NCBI GenBank assembly: GCA_963607765.1
Contig: CAVDDT010000030.1
Span: forward strand, 1-48,236
DNA length: 48,236 nucleotides
Direction of reading: 5' to 3'
Source of the DNA: Colivicinus sp963607765
Lineage (GTDB): Bacteria > Bacillota_I > Bacilli_A > Erysipelotrichales > Erysipelotrichaceae
Part shown: piece by piece, positions 16,571 to 24,061 of the stretch
How positions within the stretch are numbered: position 1 is the stretch's first letter
Layout of the letters: each line of letters begins with the position of its first letter
Position numbers and translations under genes: made by a program
The notes under the pieces: model-generated
Database searches by the model: none
What the model saw: the letters and a program-made list of their open reading frames with translations, nothing else
What the model was told of the DNA's origin: nothing

Positions 16571-17059
16571 TTATTCTAATATTTTAGATGAATTATTGTC
16601 AACATATTTTTTTGTTATTTTAAAATCATTTTCATTAGCTTCAATAACACAATATGTAGGAGCTTCGCCATTACGATTATGACTACAAGAACCTGGATTT
16701 ATAAAAGTTACGCCATCAAATTTTTCATTATGAAACATATGTGTATGTCCAAAAAGAACGATGTCGCAATTTTGTTCTTTCGCCAAAAGATAAAGCCCTT
16801 CTAGTGATCCCCACATATAGCGATGACCATGAGTTAATAAAAAACGATGATTGCCCGTTTCAATAACTTTATACACTGGCAAATCATTAGACATATCGTT
16901 ATTTCCTTTTACACTTATAAAAGGGCTTAATTCTTTAACTGGATCAAATGATTCAGAATCACCCAAATGCCAATAATAATCAGCATCTGGATTGTCGTTT
17001 AATATTTTTTTAATCGCATTCAAATTAGAATGATTGTCACTGCACAAAACTATCTTCAT
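16571..17059 (-). CDS. YfcE/MJ0936-type metallophosphodiesterase
   Basis: A small calcineurin-like phosphoesterase, 162 aa, probably binding two Mn ions. Metal motifs in order: CSDNHSN near residue 8, HLGDSES near 32, KGNNDM near 53, THGHRYMWG near 75, and FGHTHMFH near 105, then FINPGSCSHNR. Bacillus YsnB, next to the XTP pyrophosphatase gene, is the closest contextual match; here rdgB lies three genes upstream in the same run. The physiological substrate is unknown. Its 3' end holds the infC promoter. The ATG overlaps the upstream gene's stop as ATGA. Confidence 0.9.
   Translation of the reverse strand: MKIVLCSDNHSNLNAIKKILNDNPDADYYWHLGDSESFDPVKELSPFISVKGNNDMSNDLPVYKVIETGNHRFLLTHGHRYMWGSLEGLYLLAKEQNCDIVLFGHTHMFHNEKFDGVTFINPGSCSHNRNGEAPTYCVIEANENDFKITKKYVDNNSSKILE
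16573..16602 (-). promoter_or_regulatory. infC operon promoter inside the upstream gene
   Basis: -35 TTGACA (16597-16602, perfect), 18-bp spacer, -10 TAGAAT (16573-16578), minus strand. It lies within the last codons and stop of the phosphodiesterase gene, giving transcription start near 16566. This is the best-matching -35 in the window, as expected for a ribosomal protein operon. Confidence 0.8.
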
Positions 17060-17466
17060 CTATTTAACCTTTGTGTAATTTCTTCATAGTTTAAATACAT
17101 AAATTCATTAAAAGATGTTTCAATATCCAAATCTTTATCTATTATCTTTTCAACTACTTCAACAATTTGATTATTATTTAAGTAATAAAAATACATTGAA
17201 GCTCTCTTATAAAGAGCACAATCATATGCTTTAAACTTACTAGATTCAATATATGGCATAAATTCTTCTGGAGCAATAGAATAATCGATAATATATTTAA
17301 TTTCTCTTTCATCCATATACTTGATAATAGCTGAACGCTCTGATTCGGTTATATCATATGGATAACGAGAAAGAGGATCATAGTTACGATTCATAAAAAT
17401 GTATCCTGCAACCGTGATTAAAATAATTGATATAACTAGTATCATTCTTTTTACAAGCATGTTCAT
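17056..17466 (-). CDS. Small single-pass membrane protein, unknown
   Basis: I do not recognise this protein. After an N-terminal membrane anchor (MILVISIILITVAGYIF) comes an extracytoplasmic domain of about 100 aa, rich in Tyr and Glu, with DPLSRYPYDITESERSAI and EREIKYIIDYSIAPEEF. An open frame reaches back to a TTG at 17496, but the first ATG is at 17466 and a second at 17460. TATAAT (17467-17472) sits 6 nt before the second ATG, so an internal leaderless promoter is possible. It lies between trmL and the YfcE-type gene. The exported domain could be envelope-related, but nothing here proves it. Confidence 0.7.
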   Translation of the reverse strand: MNMLVKRMILVISIILITVAGYIFMNRNYDPLSRYPYDITESERSAIIKYMDEREIKYIIDYSIAPEEFMPYIESSKFKAYDCALYKRASMYFYYLNNNQIVEVVEKIIDKDLDIETSFNEFMYLNYEEITQRLNR

Positions 17467-17480
17467 ATTATATAACAACC

Positions 17481-17987
17481 TTACTTCAATAACCAATCTG
17501 CACCTTTGATTACTTCAACTTTAGAAAGATTTTCAAAACCTCTTTGTTTTAAAGCCTCGTAGGCTCCAATTGCAACACAATTGGATAAATTTAAACTTCT
17601 TGCGTTAGGTTTCATAGGAAGCCTGTAAGTTTCATCTAAATGTCCCTTTAAAATCGATTTAGGAATACCTGTTGACTCTTTGCCAAACATAATATAAATA
17701 TCACCTTCATCCTTAAATTTGCACTCATCAAAAGTTTTTAGCCCATAACGCGAGAAGTAAACAAATTGTCCATTGTATTCTTTACTTTTAAAATCATCAT
17801 AAGACTCATAAAAAGTAATATCACAATCCTTTACATAATCCATCTCAGCTCTTTTAAGATATTTATCATCAAAAGAAAAAGTAATTGGTCCAATAATATG
17901 AAGTTTCATATCAAAACACATGCAAGTACGAATAATATTTCCGGTGTTAGCAGGCTTTTCGGGCTCATATAAAACTATATTAATCAT
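17481..17987 (-). CDS. trmL: tRNA (cytidine(34)-2'-O)-methyltransferase
   Basis: SPOUT methyltransferase that 2'-O-methylates the wobble nucleotide of tRNA-Leu species. 168 aa, with the SpoU motifs in order: YEPEKPANTGNIIRTC (motif 1, Asn and Arg near 17-22), YIMFGKESTGIP (motif 2) and MKPNARSLNLSNCVAIGAYEAL (motif 3, the SAM-binding trefoil knot). The TrmL short form lacks any extra RNA-binding domain, as seen here. GAGGT precedes the ATG, which overlaps the membrane protein gene upstream by 8 bases. Confidence 0.93.
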   Translation of the reverse strand: MINIVLYEPEKPANTGNIIRTCMCFDMKLHIIGPITFSFDDKYLKRAEMDYVKDCDITFYESYDDFKSKEYNGQFVYFSRYGLKTFDECKFKDEGDIYIMFGKESTGIPKSILKGHLDETYRLPMKPNARSLNLSNCVAIGAYEALKQRGFENLSKVEVIKGADWLLK

Positions 17988-18663
17988 TAAATGACCTCTT
18001 ATCTATAAATTTTAAAACAACAAACAACAAGCTTAAAAATAATATTATGGAAACAATTATCGAAATACATAAATCATAAAAGAATTGGCTTGGAACCATC
18101 ATAATTAATATATCCGTACTAGGATCAAGCAACCATAAATCATTATTAGGGAAAAAGACGTGATGGAAATTAGTCCAAAAACCATCGAAATCAATCAAGC
18201 AAAAAATCAAAATAAAGGCTATGATTAAACCAAAAACCATTAAAGCTTTCTTATATTCATAAAATATTAAATTAGCGTTATTTGAAAATAAGACATAAAT
18301 AAATGTAAGAAGATAGATTATAAAACATGTATTTCTAACAACAAGTACATTTTGATATAAATCTTTTACATCAATCATGTGTGCCTTTTCTCGATCATTA
18401 AACACTTCTCTATCTGTACCATTAACATTAGCATTAACATCTAAAGAGGAATATTTATCCTTTAAATATCCTAATAATACATCAGTTGTTTTCGTTAAAT
18501 CTTCAGAAGACATGCCAATATCTTCGGCGGTATTAAGCTTTGAATATTCACTGTTATAAAAGGAATTGTTGAAGCACCAAAAATCTACGCAAGTTAAAAA
18601 AGCACAAATAATAAGTGAAAAACACATGATAAAAGTAATAACTTTATTTTTCAAAATCTTCAA
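17980..18663 (-). CDS. Lit-like/TIGR01906 (DUF1461) membrane protein
   Basis: A 227-aa integral membrane protein with about four membrane segments. It matches the DUF1461/TIGR01906 family through FNDREKAHMIDVKDLY in the first extracytoplasmic loop and FHHVFFPNNDLWLLDP in the second. The family includes Lit, which moves an acyl chain within diacylated lipoproteins to give the lyso-form; the two conserved His of Lit would correspond to AHMIDV and FHHVFF. Lipoproteins and lspA in this window make that role plausible, but some family members have no assigned function. It overlaps rdgB by 20 bases. Confidence 0.75.
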   Translation of the reverse strand: MKILKNKVITFIMCFSLIICAFLTCVDFWCFNNSFYNSEYSKLNTAEDIGMSSEDLTKTTDVLLGYLKDKYSSLDVNANVNGTDREVFNDREKAHMIDVKDLYQNVLVVRNTCFIIYLLTFIYVLFSNNANLIFYEYKKALMVFGLIIAFILIFCLIDFDGFWTNFHHVFFPNNDLWLLDPSTDILIMMVPSQFFYDLCISIIVSIILFLSLLFVVLKFIDKRSFND

Positions 18664-19234
18664 CCATCTTTCTTAAAGCGAGAGCTCGATGAGAGTTATA
18701 TTTCTTATATTCTTCTCCAAGCATCGCTGTACTAACATTTTCACCATTTGGCACAAAAATAGGATCATAGCCAAATCCCTCATTGCCCATAGGAATAGAA
18801 GCAATTGTGCCATTTATTACACCTTCAAAATATTTTTCACAAGATTCATCAATATAAGTAATTCCACAAACAAATTTAGCTCCCCTATTATTAGAACCCT
18901 TCATTTCGGTACAAATCTTATTGTTCTTTTCATTATAAGAAAGCTCACTTAACCATCTGGCTGAATATATACCAGGACCACCATTATAAAAATCAATGCA
19001 GATCCCACTATCATCGGCAATTGTAGGCATCTTAAATAAATCGTAATAAAATTTAGCTTTCTTAAAAGAATTCTCTTTAAAAGAATTTCCATCTTCAACA
19101 GGTTCTCCAATATCCTTTCCATTAGCCAACATCTTTGGAGTAACAAGTTCACAGTCAAAATTTAAAGAATTCAAAATATCTTTTACTTCGCTAACCTTAT
19201 GAGCGTTGCTGGTTGCAATTAAAATCTTTTTCAT
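18644..19234 (-). CDS. rdgB: dITP/XTP pyrophosphatase (RdgB/HAM1)
   Basis: Hydrolyses dITP, ITP and XTP to monophosphates, keeping deaminated purines out of DNA and RNA. The 196-aa length is typical. TSNAHKVSEVK is the N-terminal triphosphate-binding motif and IADDSGICID the metal-binding catalytic segment; GFGYDPIFVPNG and SHRALALRKM complete the family signature. No Shine-Dalgarno sequence is present; a TAAAAT box sits 7 nt before the ATG, so translation is probably leaderless. It heads the run leading to the YfcE-type gene. Confidence 0.95.
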   Translation of the reverse strand: MKKILIATSNAHKVSEVKDILNSLNFDCELVTPKMLANGKDIGEPVEDGNSFKENSFKKAKFYYDLFKMPTIADDSGICIDFYNGGPGIYSARWLSELSYNEKNNKICTEMKGSNNRGAKFVCGITYIDESCEKYFEGVINGTIASIPMGNEGFGYDPIFVPNGENVSTAMLGEEYKKYNSHRALALRKMVEDFEK

Positions 19235-19241
19235 AAAAACT

Positions 19242-19247
19242 ATTTTA
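19242..19247 (-). promoter_or_regulatory. -10 box of rdgB, leaderless spacing
   Basis: TAAAAT on the minus strand, 7 nt before the rdgB ATG; no ribosome site. Only 44 bp separate the rdgB and dagK start codons. Confidence 0.5.
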
Positions 19248-19266
19248 ACCCATAATAGACATGTAA

Positions 19267-19272
19267 TAAAAT
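19267..19272 (+). promoter_or_regulatory. -10 box of dagK, leaderless spacing
   Basis: TAAAAT on the plus strand, 6 nt before the dagK ATG; no ribosome site. A second divergent pair with the same geometry as 7710-7744. Confidence 0.5.
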
Positions 19273-19278
19273 AAAACT

Positions 19279-20160
19279 ATGAAACATGTGTTTGTAATAA
19301 ATAAAATATCGGGAAAAGGAGCTGCACTAAAAGCAATCCCGTTTATTGAAAAAGTATGCAACGAAAAACAATTAGATTATGAAATAAAAGTTACTGAGTA
19401 CCCTACTCATGGTAAAGACATAATAAATGATTTTAATAAAAATACAAATGTAATTATGTACGCTGTTGGCGGTGATGGAACTTTTTTAGAAGCTGTTAAC
19501 AATATCAACCCGAATATTCCGCTTGGACTAATTCCATGTGGATCAGGAAATGACTTTTATCGTTACTTTGGAGGTGTTTCTAAAGACTTAGAAAAAAACA
19601 TTAGAAATACAATTGAAATTAAGGAAAAACTAATTGATATTGGCCAAAGTGATAAGATGAAATTCGCAAACACAACCTCCCTTGGCATAGATGCAAAAAT
19701 CAATTACGATGCTTCTAGGTTAATTAGAAAATCTTTCATAACCAAAGGTCCAGCCTATGTTTTAAGCATTATCTATAATGCAATTTTCTTGAAATCACTT
19801 AAAGTCAAAATGTTAGTAGACGGAGAGGATAAAAGTGACGAATACTATATAATTTGCACAATGAATGGCAGTTACTATGGCAATGGAGCTTGTGCTGCCC
19901 CGAATGCTTTGGTTAATGATGGCTATTTTGATTTAGTATTATTTAAAAAGGCTAATCGCTTTAAAGTATATAAGACACTTGTAAAATACTTAAAAGGGAA
20001 AGCTACGATAAAAGATGGCGTTGAAATAGTTCGATGCAAAGATATATTTATAGATTCAAATGAAGATATGACATGTCAATCTGATGGCGAAAATTACATA
20101 ACCAAGCATTTGGAATGTCATATCTTGCATAATTATTTAAAATTAAAAGTATCTAAATAA
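19279..20160 (+). CDS. Diacylglycerol/lipid kinase (DagK/YegS family)
   Basis: An ATP-dependent lipid kinase of 293 aa. The diacylglycerol-kinase catalytic motif is VGGDGTFLEAVNN near residue 65, followed by GLIPCGSGNDFYR near residue 96. The C-terminal beta domain ends with the family's CQSDGE segment. The likely role is recycling diacylglycerol from lipoteichoic acid synthesis (as Bacillus DgkB), though YegS-type enzymes can act on phosphatidylglycerol or undecaprenol analogues. Its stop overlaps that of phoH by 8 bases, convergent, and no terminator is visible between them. Confidence 0.88.
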   Translation: MKHVFVINKISGKGAALKAIPFIEKVCNEKQLDYEIKVTEYPTHGKDIINDFNKNTNVIMYAVGGDGTFLEAVNNINPNIPLGLIPCGSGNDFYRYFGGVSKDLEKNIRNTIEIKEKLIDIGQSDKMKFANTTSLGIDAKINYDASRLIRKSFITKGPAYVLSIIYNAIFLKSLKVKMLVDGEDKSDEYYIICTMNGSYYGNGACAAPNALVNDGYFDLVLFKKANRFKVYKTLVKYLKGKATIKDGVEIVRCKDIFIDSNEDMTCQSDGENYITKHLECHILHNYLKLKVSK

Positions 20161-21094
20161 CAAAGTTTTCAATTATCTTTTCAACTAGTGGATGTCTAAC
20201 AACATCTGTTTTATTAAAATAAATAAAGTCAATTTTATTAATATTAGAAAGTTTCTCACAAGCTGCTACCAAGCCTGATTGTTTTTTATTTATTTTTAAA
20301 TCGATTTGAGTAATATCACCATTTACAATCATTTTTGAATTATAGCCAAGACGAGTAAGAAACATCAACATTTGACTTGCAGTTGTATTTTGAGCTTCAT
20401 CCAAAATAACAAAGGCATCATTTAATGTTCTGCCACGCATGTAAGCTAAAGGAATTATCTCAATTAGACCTTTTTCCATCATCTTATTTACTTGTTCCTC
20501 ACCTAAAACATCATGCAAAGAATCATACAAAGGCATAAGATATGGATCAATCTTTTCTTTTAAATCACCTGGTAAAAATCCTAAAGATTCTCCAGCTTCT
20601 ACAGCGGGTCTAGTTAAAATAATCTTTTTCACATCACCATTTTTAAATGCCTTGCATGCTAAGACAACAGCTAAATATGTTTTTCCTGTGCCTGCTGGGC
20701 CAACAGAAAAAACCAAGTCATTATTTTCAATACTATCAGCTAATTTGAATTGATGAAATGTTTTGTATTTGATTGGCTTGCCATCGTTGGTGATAATTGC
20801 AATCTTATTTCGATAAGAAACATCCTCGTTATTAACTAGGCTTAAATAAACTTGTCGAATTGTATTTTCGTCTAAATAATGATTCTGCTTAATAAACTCA
20901 ATAATTGAATCAAGATACTTGTTTAAATTGCTGTAAGTATTGCCATCACAATCAACTTTTATAACATTTCCTCTAAATATCATTTCAATATTAAAAAGTT
21001 CATTAATTAATTTAATATTTTGATTATTAACGCCCAACAAATCTTGAACATCATTTTGGTTTAAGTCATTTAAAACTATTTCTTTAAAATTCAT
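20153..21094 (-). CDS. phoH: PhoH family ATPase/RNA-binding protein
   Basis: A cytoplasmic P-loop ATPase, 313 aa. The Walker A motif is SVGPAGTGKTYLAVV near residue 132; Walker B is FVILDEAQNTTASQM near residue 230. TRPAVEAGESLGFLPGDL is a PhoH hallmark. In Bacillus, phoH precedes ybeY and era and is linked to RNA metabolism; ybeY is absent here, where phoH ends convergent with dagK. No ribosome site exists before the ATG; TATAAT lies 6 nt upstream, directly after the rpsU terminator T-tract. Confidence 0.93.
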   Translation of the reverse strand: MNFKEIVLNDLNQNDVQDLLGVNNQNIKLINELFNIEMIFRGNVIKVDCDGNTYSNLNKYLDSIIEFIKQNHYLDENTIRQVYLSLVNNEDVSYRNKIAIITNDGKPIKYKTFHQFKLADSIENNDLVFSVGPAGTGKTYLAVVLACKAFKNGDVKKIILTRPAVEAGESLGFLPGDLKEKIDPYLMPLYDSLHDVLGEEQVNKMMEKGLIEIIPLAYMRGRTLNDAFVILDEAQNTTASQMLMFLTRLGYNSKMIVNGDITQIDLKINKKQSGLVAACEKLSNINKIDFIYFNKTDVVRHPLVEKIIENFVI

Positions 21095-21100
21095 GAATTT

Positions 21101-21106
21101 ATTATA
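21101..21106 (-). promoter_or_regulatory. phoH -10 box abutting rpsU terminator
   Basis: Perfect TATAAT 6 nt before the phoH ATG. It begins just after the rpsU terminator T-run, so any -35 contact would fall inside that hairpin; no -35 match is visible. Confidence 0.6.
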
Positions 21107-21107
21107 T

Positions 21108-21134
21108 AAAAAAATAGTGCCTCAGCACTATTTT
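21108..21134 (-). terminator. rpsU intrinsic terminator containing the stop codon
   Basis: Minus strand AAAATAGTGC/GCACTATTTT, a perfect 10-bp stem around a 4-nt loop, then a T-tract. The rpsU stop TAG lies inside the 5' arm. Confidence 0.9.
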
Positions 21135-21307
21135 CCTCTTCTAGCTTTTCTAGCTGCCTCTTGCTTAAGTTTTCTCTTAAGACCTGGCTTAATGTAATAT
21201 TCTCTTTTTCTTACTTCTAAAAGGGTTCCATTACGAGATACCTGTCTCTTAAATCTACGTAAAGCATCATCTAATTGTTCGTTTTCCTTAACGATTACTT
21301 TTGACAT
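21128..21307 (-). CDS. rpsU: 30S ribosomal protein S21
   Basis: bS21, 59 aa and strongly basic. It begins MSKVIVKENEQLDDALRRF, then RQVSRNGTLLEVRKREYY, and ends in ARKARRGK. This is the typical S21 pattern; the protein helps the 30S subunit engage mRNA leaders. A strong GAGGGGGTG ribosome site precedes the ATG, in clear contrast to the leaderless phoH just downstream. It has its own promoter and terminator between the Mur-ligase-like gene and phoH. Bacillus has the similar order rsmE-mtaB-rpsU followed at some distance by phoH. Confidence 0.96.
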   Translation of the reverse strand: MSKVIVKENEQLDDALRRFKRQVSRNGTLLEVRKREYYIKPGLKRKLKQEAARKARRGK

Positions 21308-21337
21308 TTGTTACACCCCCTCTCAAAAACCTAAGTT

Positions 21338-21346
21338 ATTATATCA
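21338..21346 (-). promoter_or_regulatory. rpsU promoter, extended -10
   Basis: TGATATAAT: TATAAT (21338-21343) with the TGn extension (21344-21346), minus strand. The leader is about 24 nt and carries the ribosome site. The -35 is weak. Confidence 0.65.
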
Positions 21347-21360
21347 AAAAAATTTTAAAA

Positions 21361-22812
21361 TTAATCATCATTTTGCAAAGTAGCTAAATATTTTAAATAA
21401 TCACTAGCTATCTTGCTATCACCATCATAAGCTTCCCTTCCAAGTGATCTTACAATGAATTCTTCTTTCCCTTTTCCAAGAATCAATAAAATGTCATTCG
21501 TATTAAGCAAGTCTATAGCAGACTCAATAGCAATTTTTCGATCGTCAACAAGTATTGGCTTATTCTTTTCAAAAAATGGCATCGCTTTATTTAGCAAAGT
21601 ATCAACATTGCTGTTATAACTATTGTTTTCAGTCAAAACAACTCTTTTAGTTCCAAAGGCTGATAAAGTGCCTAATTCTTTAATTGTGCCTTTTTCATCG
21701 CCACTATTTATACCTAAAACTGTAACTATTTTCTTTCCCTTTTCCAATATACTATTGGCGTATTGATAAACTTCTTTTACTGTGTTTATATCATTTGCTT
21801 CATCAACGTATACATAATAAGGGGCACCCTCACCTATTATTTCCATATGGCCTTTTAAACAAGGCATAAATGGAAGCACAAACGCTAGCTCATTTAAATC
21901 GTAGCCCATTACATTTAAAGCAGATATGGCAGCTATAATGCTTCTTACATTTTGATAACCAACTAGCTTTGTTTTAAAGGATATCATTTCGTTGTTATGT
22001 GTAATAACAAATTTAGAATAGTTATTTTTAAGTTCTAAATCTGATACCACATAATCACTTTCTTCATTAAAACCATATGAGTATGTATTTTCACCTGTCG
22101 CTTTGATTAATTCTTCAAAAGAAGAATCATCTCTATTTAAAACTATTGCGGTATTATCATCTAAAGTATATAAATAAGAACACAAAACATCATAATAATT
22201 AACATCCATTTCATTGAAATAAGTGCTGTACTCGTTGGTAGAAGTGTAAATAAACACATTAGGCGTAATGCTATCTAATTTCTTGTAAGCTAAAGCTAAA
22301 GGATCAGCTTCAAGACAGCATGCCTTAATATCGCTTTTAACAAATTCTCTTAAATACTTTTGTGTATCGATGATATTTAATGTAGGCACATGGCACATCA
22401 AATGGCTATCGTTATAAAATATGCCATTAACGCCAATTGAAGCTACCGATTTAAAGTTTTTAATTAGTTTAGTCAAGCAATAACTTACTGTGCTAACCCC
22501 ATCACACCCACATGTGATATATGTTTCCATTTTTTTATCAGGGTAGTCATAAAATCTAGCAGCAATAGAATTTAAACAATCAATCGTATTACTAACTTTG
22601 ATATATATGGCTTCTCCACTTTTATCAATATCTTCGCTATAGACAATCACATTAGCACCGTTTTTGATTGCCTCTTTAACAAAATCATGGCCATCATCTT
22701 TAATGCCCGCAACACAAAAAAAGATACAGTCTTTCATTGGCAAACGCGAGTCAATTGATAGCTGGTTTATTTCAATATGTGGTGTATTTTTAAAGAGCTC
22801 ATCAAGAAACAT
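21361..22812 (-). CDS. MurE-like Mur ligase homologue, motifs degenerate
   Basis: A 483-aa protein with the three-domain layout of MurE: N-terminal UDP-MurNAc-binding part (IDSRLPMKDCIFFCVAGIKDDGH, about 20-42), central ATPase domain and C-terminal domain. Catalytic motifs are lost. The P-loop reads ITCGCDGVS (99-107) where MurE has a GTNGKT-type sequence, so the Lys is missing. The EVSSHAL-type segment is EADPLAL (168-174). DYAHTPD is DEANDIN (337-343). The DNPR region reads TENNS. GYQNVRSIIAAISAL (285-299) is retained. It is probably not an active ligase. It overlaps mtaB by 11 bases and may be cotranscribed with it. Confidence 0.75.
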   Translation of the reverse strand: MFLDELFKNTPHIEINQLSIDSRLPMKDCIFFCVAGIKDDGHDFVKEAIKNGANVIVYSEDIDKSGEAIYIKVSNTIDCLNSIAARFYDYPDKKMETYITCGCDGVSTVSYCLTKLIKNFKSVASIGVNGIFYNDSHLMCHVPTLNIIDTQKYLREFVKSDIKACCLEADPLALAYKKLDSITPNVFIYTSTNEYSTYFNEMDVNYYDVLCSYLYTLDDNTAIVLNRDDSSFEELIKATGENTYSYGFNEESDYVVSDLELKNNYSKFVITHNNEMISFKTKLVGYQNVRSIIAAISALNVMGYDLNELAFVLPFMPCLKGHMEIIGEGAPYYVYVDEANDINTVKEVYQYANSILEKGKKIVTVLGINSGDEKGTIKELGTLSAFGTKRVVLTENNSYNSNVDTLLNKAMPFFEKNKPILVDDRKIAIESAIDLLNTNDILLILGKGKEEFIVRSLGREAYDGDSKIASDYLKYLATLQNDD

Positions 22813-24061
22813 GAGCTAAAACCTCATCTTTATTTACATCATCGATAGTAACGTCTAAAACATCACCAATTTGGCCATCGCCCTTAATTTTTGTATAAAA
22901 ATATTGTTTAGTGTATCCATATAGATAGCCATCATCTTTTTTTTCGATTAAAGCTTTTAGGTTTTGACCAATGAACTTTGTCTTAAATTCATAAGTTATA
23001 GGCTCTTCTAATTTCATAACTTCACTAACTCTATTCTTTTTAATTTTCTCATCAACATGATTATCCATATTATCAGCTCTAGTTCCAGTCTTTCTAGCAT
23101 AAGGAAAAACATGAACAAAAGAAAATTTTATATCTAACAGATTATTTTTTGTTATATCAAATAATTCATCCGTTTCGCCAGGAAATCCAACAATTAAGTC
23201 TGTTGAAATAGAAATATCAGGAATTTGATTTCTAATATAATCGATTCTTTCCTTAAATTCCGCAATTGTATATGGACGATTCATCATCCTTAAAATAGCA
23301 TCACTTCCAGCTTGCAATGGAATATGCAAATGATGAGCTAGTTTAGAACTATTTTTCATAAGCTCAATAATCTCATCAGAAATCTCGGTTATTTCAATTG
23401 AAGAAAGTCTAATTGTTTCAAGTTCTTTAATTTCACACAAATCCCTTAATAACATGTATAAATTGTATTCGCCATCATTATATCTGCCAGTATGGATGCC
23501 AACTAAAACTAATTCTTTACTAGACTTAGAAAGCATTCTTGCTTGTTCGATTATTTTATTGTGATTAGCACTGGTTTCTCTGCCTCTAGCATAAGGAATA
23601 ATGCAATAACTGCAAAATTGGTTACAACCATCTTGAACCTTTAAAAAAGATCTAGATTTGCCAGGATAAGTATCCAAATATAATTCGGTAAAGTTTTTAT
23701 TTAATTCAGAAACTTTCTTAGAATGAACTTTTTCATTAATTAAGTCAAATAATTTATCTTTGTCCTTTGATCCGACAATTAAATCAGCCATATCAAAGTC
23801 TTTACTATCACCTTTGATTTGCACAAGACAGCCAACAGCGACTACAAAAGCATTACTATTTGTATGACGCGCCCTATGAACCATCTTTCTTGTCTTAGAT
23901 TCAGCGGTATTAGTAACACAACAAGTAAAAATTATATAAATATCTGCTTTTTCTTTAAAAGAGACCTCTTTATAACCTTCTTTAAGTAATCTATTTCTTA
24001 ATACTGTAGCCTCATAATCATTTACTTTGCAGCCAAGTATCATCATTGCGAATGTATTCAT
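22802..24061 (-). CDS. mtaB: tRNA t6A37 methylthiotransferase
   Basis: Radical-SAM enzyme converting t6A to ms2t6A at position 37 of ANN-decoding tRNAs. 419 aa. The N-terminal methylthiotransferase domain has Cys in MILGCKVND, FTCCVTNTAE and VGCLVQ (second Fe-S cluster). The radical-SAM motif is CNQFCSYCIIPYARG near residue 147. A C-terminal TRAM domain covers about 355-419. MtaB is preferred over MiaB because of the LGCKVNDYE start and the rsmE neighbour (Bacillus yqeU-yqeV). It needs Fe-S clusters, presumably from the suf operon at 40495-45087. Confidence 0.94.
   Translation of the reverse strand: MNTFAMMILGCKVNDYEATVLRNRLLKEGYKEVSFKEKADIYIIFTCCVTNTAESKTRKMVHRARHTNSNAFVVAVGCLVQIKGDSKDFDMADLIVGSKDKDKLFDLINEKVHSKKVSELNKNFTELYLDTYPGKSRSFLKVQDGCNQFCSYCIIPYARGRETSANHNKIIEQARMLSKSSKELVLVGIHTGRYNDGEYNLYMLLRDLCEIKELETIRLSSIEITEISDEIIELMKNSSKLAHHLHIPLQAGSDAILRMMNRPYTIAEFKERIDYIRNQIPDISISTDLIVGFPGETDELFDITKNNLLDIKFSFVHVFPYARKTGTRADNMDNHVDEKIKKNRVSEVMKLEEPITYEFKTKFIGQNLKALIEKKDDGYLYGYTKQYFYTKIKGDGQIGDVLDVTIDDVNKDEVLAHVS

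Noticed and set aside
18949..19158. Minus-strand open frame of about 70 codons inside rdgB
   Set aside because: It lies in another frame of a well-conserved gene and has no ribosome site or family features; the same holds for other frames inside recN, dxs, ftsZ and pknB.
21361..22812. Calling this gene murE with normal function
   Set aside because: P-loop and other catalytic motifs are missing, so only the fold family is claimed.
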